A stretch of 9,284 nt of DNA. It comes from Victivallales bacterium (GTDB lineage: Bacteria; Verrucomicrobiota; Lentisphaeria; Oligosphaerales; Oligosphaeraceae). The stretch spans positions 1 through 9,284 of the forward strand of contig JAGCSE010000335.1 in NCBI GenBank assembly GCA_017964325.1, given 5' to 3'. This document shows, piece by piece, positions 6,755 through 9,284 of this stretch. The notes beneath the pieces are model-generated. The model saw only the letters and a program-made list of their open reading frames with translations. It was not told the origin of the DNA and did not search any database. Positions within the stretch are counted from its first letter, which is position 1. Each line of letters starts with the position of its first letter. A program made the translations under genes and the position numbers.

Positions 6755-8065
6755 ATGCCAATCGAATTCAATGCAACGGCTCTCAATGTATTCCGCAATG
6801 CACAGTTTCAAGATGAAAACACTGTTGCCAATCTGGACAGAAAGGGACTCAAAAGCGGTGGTACGTTTCACGGCGGCAACATTTTCCGTAGGATCGGACG
6901 TTCCAGCGAGGAGAAGAGGGCGAACAACGAAGTGCGCACGGTACTTCTGAAATCACTCGGACAGGCGTTCGGCATTAGCGGCATGGAGGAGAAAAACGGC
7001 AAGGTGACGTTTTCAAAGGATTTCATGGTCAACCTTAAGAAGATTCTCGGCGACGATGTCTTGAAGAGCAGCGACTTCAAGCTCAATGGCGACGGATCCG
7101 TCACGAGCGGGCGGCCGCTTACGCAGCGTCGTATCACGGCCATTATGAAAAAGGCCGCCATCGTTGGCAGCGGCGAGTTCAATGTTCATGACTACGAAGC
7201 CAAACTGGCGGAAATCAAGAAGGATCTGGGCAAGCTCGATACCAAAAGCGGGTTCAATACTGCTTTCATAAATTATTTCAATTTTGTGGAAAAATCGTTG
7301 AATTTCCTTAAGAATGACATGGATAATCTCGTGGTTGAGAATGAGGAATGGATAGCCAATAATGATATTGGTGATGACAATACAGGTATTCCCCGCTATC
7401 TGATCAACTATAAGCTTCCAAAATCAGGGCTAAAGCCTTCGTTGTGGGGAAAAGCTGATATGCGTGAGTTCCTCGGCACGCACATGGTCAACGGCGTTTT
7501 CCATACGGAGCAATATTCAAATATTCCAGTGCTTATAAATACGCCAGCGGCGATGAAAGCCCTTACGGACTATATCCGCACGACGGTCACGAATTTCGTA
7601 CAAGGCGCCATCGACTTGTATCTCGACGCCAAGGATGCAGGCAAGGTGCAGCAGCTCATTGAAAAATGGAACGAGGCTCCGGCTGCCTGCATGGATGCCA
7701 AAGCTGAGGAACCGAACAAGTTGCGTGAAGAACTCGGACTGATGACGGATGCGCAGCTGGATGTCAGATACGCAACCGAGCATACCAGCACGACCAAACT
7801 TGACAAATGCATCTACGAGGAAATCGACGTTGCGATTAAGAAGCGTAATGCCAAGAAGATGCCTGCCGCGAAAGGCTGGAATGATATTAATGACGATGTC
7901 AAGAAGGCTCTGGTCGGCGAAAAGCGCCCCATCATGACGTTGGACATCAATGACAATATCGTGCCGCTTAAGGAGAACGGCGAACAGGTTGTTCGTGAAG
8001 TGACGGCGGAGGACATCGACAATATCGGGCCGGCCTGCTGTGACGTACTTAGAATATTCTGGTGA
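6755..8065 (+). CDS. Putative type III secreted effector, function unknown
   Basis: A 436-residue soluble protein with no signal peptide or membrane helix, not recognised by family. Start 6755 is chosen because AGGAG (6743-6747) lies 7 nt upstream; the ATG at 6749 is only 1 nt from that SD, and the frame upstream to 6677 adds a basic stretch lacking an SD. The N-terminus (MPIEFNATALNVF) resembles that of the 1197-residue protein (MPLSINDFKTVAQ) in beginning MP-L/I and in its Asn/Thr/Phe content. Residues 119-134 (GRPLTQRRITAIMKKA) form a basic helical stretch. The middle is mixed alpha/beta with Asn/Asp-rich turns, the region around 275-320 is helical, and the chain ends in a Cys-Cys pair (428-429) and a hydrophobic tail. 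A CesT-like chaperone gene follows after 48 nt and copy B of the shared element precedes it, which is why an effector role is suggested. A structural or regulatory T3SS-related role is an alternative. Confidence 0.6.
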   Translation: MPIEFNATALNVFRNAQFQDENTVANLDRKGLKSGGTFHGGNIFRRIGRSSEEKRANNEVRTVLLKSLGQAFGISGMEEKNGKVTFSKDFMVNLKKILGDDVLKSSDFKLNGDGSVTSGRPLTQRRITAIMKKAAIVGSGEFNVHDYEAKLAEIKKDLGKLDTKSGFNTAFINYFNFVEKSLNFLKNDMDNLVVENEEWIANNDIGDDNTGIPRYLINYKLPKSGLKPSLWGKADMREFLGTHMVNGVFHTEQYSNIPVLINTPAAMKALTDYIRTTVTNFVQGAIDLYLDAKDAGKVQQLIEKWNEAPAACMDAKAEEPNKLREELGLMTDAQLDVRYATEHTSTTKLDKCIYEEIDVAIKKRNAKKMPAAKGWNDINDDVKKALVGEKRPIMTLDINDNIVPLKENGEQVVREVTAEDIDNIGPACCDVLRIFW

Positions 8066-8113
8066 CATATACGGAATCCAGCAGTCGGCAAATAATCTAT
8101 CAGGAGATAATGA

Positions 8114-8551
8114 ATGACAGGAAATCTGGAAAAACTGGCCGAAATGGCGTCTGGCATGTGGACGGAAAAAGCCGTCTCCACAGACGACATTGGTTTCGTG
8201 CTTGAATTAGGCGACGTCAAGATGAGTTTCTTCTCCCATGACGGGCTGCCCAAGACGGCGTTCTGCCGGGCCGTTGTCGCCTCTCTTGGCGAGATGAAAT
8301 GCCCGGGCGGATTCGCCGAGGATGCCTTGGCAGGAAACTTCTTCTGGAGCGGCACGAACGGCGCGACGCTTTCCTACAATGAAGATGAAAACGCCTTCTA
8401 TTTGACGGATCGTTTCGACGACGATGCGTTCAGCGACGATGACGCCTTCGAGGCGTATGTCGCCGGCTTCATGAGAACGGTCATGGACTGGCGGGAACGT
8501 CTTGCCATTTATCTTCCTGAACCGCAAGATAATGCAGAGGAGGTGCGCTGA
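8114..8551 (+). CDS. Putative type III secretion chaperone, CesT-like (second)
   Basis: A 145-residue acidic cytoplasmic protein with the class I T3SS chaperone pattern: N-terminal helix (LEKLAEMASGMW), beta strands (GFVLELGDVKMSFFS), a strand-turn segment ending in LGEMK, a small helix around FAEDALAGNFFW, strands (GATLSYNEDENAFYLTDRF), then a strongly acidic turn and a C-terminal helix (FEAYVAGFMRTVMDWRERL). AGGAG at 8102-8106 lies 7 nt before the ATG. The gene starts 48 nt after the 436-residue effector candidate, its likely client, and its stop TGA shares one base with the next start (TGATG at 8549-8553), so the two chaperone genes are translationally coupled. It could serve either the upstream effector or, as a heterodimer with the next protein, the gene at 8997. 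The family call is by pattern and context. Confidence 0.7.
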   Translation: MTGNLEKLAEMASGMWTEKAVSTDDIGFVLELGDVKMSFFSHDGLPKTAFCRAVVASLGEMKCPGGFAEDALAGNFFWSGTNGATLSYNEDENAFYLTDRFDDDAFSDDDAFEAYVAGFMRTVMDWRERLAIYLPEPQDNAEEVR

Positions 8552-9000
8552 TGGGTATCCGCGAATCATTTGAATTATGTCTTGCCGATTTCGGCAAAGC
8601 GCTCGGCACGAAGCTTGTTTTCGAAGAGGACCATTGCAATTTCACGGTTGACGGCGCGGTGGAAATCGAGCTGGACTACTATGACGACTCCGATGTCGTC
8701 GTCGCCTGGGCGACGGTGGGCGAAATGCCTGAGGATGATCTTGCGGGCGATCGCGCCTTGGTGCTTCTCGCACTCAACGAGCTGGGCGGCCCCGCTGGCG
8801 GATACACGCTTTCAATGGATGCGGATACACGTTGTGTCATTGCCCATGATAATCGTCCGGCTGAATCTTTTGATTCGGCGGATCGTCTTGCCGCATGGCT
8901 TGACACGCTTGTGGAGCTGGTGAATGCTATCCGCGAAGATTTCGCTGAGCGCTTCCCGTGCATGGATATTGACGATGAAGCGGAGGAGGACGAACCATGA
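8551..9000 (+). CDS. Putative type III secretion chaperone, CesT-like (third)
   Basis: A 149-residue, very acidic protein with the same chaperone layout: N-terminal helix (IRESFELCLADFGKALG), strands (LVFEEDHCNFTVDG, VEIELDYYD), VVVAWATVGEMPEDDL, a Leu-rich helix (ALVLLALNELGG), strands (GYTLSMDADTRCVIAH) and a long C-terminal helix (RLAAWLDTLVELVNAIREDF) followed by an acidic tail. VGEMP and LGEMK in the preceding gene occupy equivalent places, so the two are probably paralogues. A strong SD, AGGAGGTG at 8538-8545, lies inside the end of the upstream gene. The stop overlaps the next start as ATGA (8997-9000), indicating coupled translation with the downstream client. Adjacent chaperone pairs can act as heterodimers (SycN-YscB for YopN is the known case); whether these two do is inference. 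Confidence 0.7.
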   Translation: MGIRESFELCLADFGKALGTKLVFEEDHCNFTVDGAVEIELDYYDDSDVVVAWATVGEMPEDDLAGDRALVLLALNELGGPAGGYTLSMDADTRCVIAHDNRPAESFDSADRLAAWLDTLVELVNAIREDFAERFPCMDIDDEAEEDEP

Positions 9001-9284
9001 CACAACGTATTAACGATAAAGTGCTGGGTAGCCGTTTTTGGCTGGTCAATGATTTTCAGCCGCTACAGCAGAATGACAATGCGTCCAATGTGGCCGTTGC
9101 CCCTGTAAGACATCAGCCTCCGACCATCAATGTCAAGCATGATGCGACGGTCTTTTCATTCGTTGCGAATGGTGAGGACGGAATGGTGAAATCCGCCATC
9201 AACAAGGCGGAGATTTTCGCTGCGTCACATACGTTGTCGGAGGAAGAACGCAATCAGGAAACGGCCAAGGCGAATAACAACAAG
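8997..9284 (+). CDS. 5' part of a putative T3SS substrate or gatekeeper, cut by the window end
   Basis: Translation from the ATG at 8997 stays open for 96 codons to the edge of the window, starting MTQRINDKVLGSRFW. The ATG overlaps the preceding chaperone's stop (ATGA), and GGAGGAGG (8982-8989) sits 7 nt upstream, so the start is well supported. The visible part is polar and Asn/Gln/Ala-rich, without signal peptide, and becomes helical at about residues 58-96 (VKSAINKAEIFAASHTLSEEER). A disordered secreted N-terminus followed by a helix, coupled directly to a chaperone gene, fits a T3SS substrate. The order chaperone then client matches Chlamydia scc1-copN, and the helical stretch is loosely like the start of the YopN/HrpJ gatekeeper domain. 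That resemblance is weak and the visible part is too short to decide; another effector is just as possible. Confidence 0.6.
   Translation, partial: MTQRINDKVLGSRFWLVNDFQPLQQNDNASNVAVAPVRHQPPTINVKHDATVFSFVANGEDGMVKSAINKAEIFAASHTLSEEERNQETAKANNNK

Noticed and set aside
1..9284. CRISPR arrays, tRNA/rRNA genes, insertion sequences or attachment sites
   Set aside because: No regularly spaced repeats, tRNA-like cloverleaf, transposase motifs or terminal inverted repeats were seen on either strand.

Overview
The window reads as a piece of a strictly anaerobic bacterial chromosome, probably from the PVC group (a Victivallales/Lentisphaerota-like gut anaerobe is the best guess, low confidence). The reasons are a glycyl radical enzyme, consistent Shine-Dalgarno (SD) sites and a gene cluster with the hallmarks of type III secretion (T3SS) substrates and chaperones. 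PVC bacteria such as Chlamydiae are known to carry T3SS. Every convincing gene lies on the + strand.

Region 1 (1-2247) holds one complete metabolic gene, a glycyl radical enzyme of the C-x-E dehydratase/lyase type rather than a true pyruvate formate-lyase. Its activating radical-SAM enzyme is not in the window. Region 2 (2248-2525) is an AT-rich intergenic stretch with an A-rich-loop hairpin and a regulatory-looking element that recurs at 6618-6714.

Region 3 (2526-6610) is a two-gene unit. A small acidic protein of the CesT type III chaperone shape is followed 26 nt later by a 1197-residue soluble protein with no signal peptide, read here as its secreted effector. The middle of the large protein resembles a HipA/PI-kinase-like catalytic core (D545, D547, N555, then an IDPG stretch around D567). 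Region 4 (6611-6754) holds the second copy of the upstream element.

Region 5 (6755-9284) is a tightly packed unit: a 436-residue putative effector, two more CesT-like chaperones (genes overlapping by 1 nt), and a coding sequence that starts inside the last chaperone's stop codon (ATGA overlap) and runs off the end of the window. Two stacked chaperones before a translationally coupled gene recall the Chlamydia scc1-copN and Yersinia sycN/yscB-yopN arrangements, so the last gene may be a gatekeeper or another effector.

The likely joint function is delivery of proteins into a eukaryotic (host or protist) cell. Chaperones hold the effectors secretion-competent in the cytoplasm, and the shared upstream element may co-regulate both units. 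The T3SS apparatus itself is not visible. The CesT calls rest on size, acidity, secondary-structure pattern and position; the effector functions are inference.
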